Assembly: GCA_019416285.1 (NCBI GenBank)
Contig: DXXM01000032.1
Coordinates: 32,853 to 38,754 of the forward strand
From: Bacteroidales bacterium
GTDB lineage: Bacteria; Bacteroidota; Bacteroidia; Bacteroidales; Muribaculaceae
DNA length: 5,902 bases
Direction: 5' to 3'
Part shown: piece by piece, positions 5,764 to 5,902 of the stretch
Position numbering within the stretch: the first letter of the stretch is position 1
Layout of the letters: every line of letters begins with the position of its first letter
Program-made: the position numbers and the translations under genes
The notes under the pieces: generated by a model
The model's database searches: none
What the model was told of the DNA's origin: nothing
The model's input: only the letters and a program-made list of their open reading frames with translations

Positions 5764-5902
5764 ATTGCGGTCCGGAGACGTGGAAATCACGCTCGCCCCC
5801 GGCTGACGATTCAACTTTAACCGCTGACGGATTGTTAGGATTTAATAAGAGGCTGTTTAAAAACAAAAGTGAAATGAGGGGCAGCGAATTTTTTTAGATA
5901 AA
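5764..5902. other. Gene-free 3' stretch with no supported ORF
   Basis: No reading frame here has a plausible protein. The short reverse-strand frame over 5681-5866 overlaps the end of the membrane-protein gene and has no recognisable features. The stretch becomes AT-rich after 5810. It holds a near-direct repeat (5802-5811 and 5823-5833), a T7 run (5889-5895) and an IS-end-like motif (5849-5864). A weak hairpin CGTGG/TCACG (5779-5783 and 5787-5791) lacks a T tract, so I see no convincing terminator after the membrane-protein gene. Confidence 0.6.
5849..5864. mobile_element. Possible terminal repeat of an insertion sequence extending past the window
   Basis: The motif GAGGCTGTTTAAAAAC resembles the GGCTGTTT/GGCTGTCT-plus-A-run terminal inverted repeats I recall from several Bacteroidetes insertion sequences. 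It sits in the spacer, just where a conserved downstream gene might otherwise begin. No partner repeat, target duplication or transposase is in the window, so this is only a lead. An ordinary AT-rich spacer is an equally good explanation. Confidence 0.25.

Noticed and set aside
5681..5866. 61-codon reverse-strand frame across the 3' end of the membrane-protein gene
   Set aside because: It is short, overlaps a supported gene, and has no conserved motif or credible start context.
5889..5895. T7 run as a terminator for the membrane-protein gene
   Set aside because: The only stem before it is GCTG (5852-5855) with CAGC (5882-5885), 4 bp across a 26-nt loop, which is too weak.

Overview
The window looks like a chromosomal housekeeping segment from a Bacteroidales bacterium. 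The moderately GC-rich codon use, with C strongly favoured at third positions, would suit Muribaculaceae, but that family assignment is inference. Three things point to the phylum: the GyrA sequence is of Bacteroidetes type, none of the three visible start codons has a Shine-Dalgarno sequence and two of them follow AT-rich leaders, and the accessory proteins belong to families I know from Bacteroidetes (a secreted TPR protein, a two-copy DUF1599 protein, and a DoxX/MauE-like membrane protein with a periplasmic domain).

Layout, all on the + strand. (1) Bases 1-2490 are the 3' part of gyrA; about the first 49 codons lie upstream of the window. (2) After 31 bp comes a gene for an exported TPR-repeat protein (2522-3748), probably co-transcribed with gyrA. 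(3) Bases 3749-3884 carry a strong imperfect hairpin followed by a short T run, a likely intrinsic terminator ending the gyrA-TPR unit. (4) Bases 3885-4445 encode a protein made of two tandem DUF1599-type domains. (5) A six-helix membrane protein follows, overlapping that gene by 44 bp from its preferred ATG at 4402 and ending at 5763. It has a DoxX/MauE-like module with a periplasmic CGC motif, a cysteine-free thioredoxin-like periplasmic domain, and a C-terminal anchor. (6) Bases 5764-5902 hold no gene I can support. They contain a near-direct repeat and a sequence resembling the terminal repeat of some Bacteroidetes insertion sequences.

Functionally there are two transcription units. The first joins DNA gyrase subunit A to an envelope TPR protein. 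The second pairs a putative nucleotide-related soluble protein with a putative membrane redox-type protein of unknown role. From memory, the second pair often precedes tpiA in Bacteroidetes; here the window ends 139 bp after the pair with no tpiA start visible.

I see no CRISPR array, RNA gene, toxin-antitoxin pair or defence cassette. The points most worth a second look are the glycine at the GyrA position equivalent to E. coli Asp87, the asymmetric internal duplication in the DUF1599 protein, the architecture of the membrane protein, and the possible IS edge at the 3' end.
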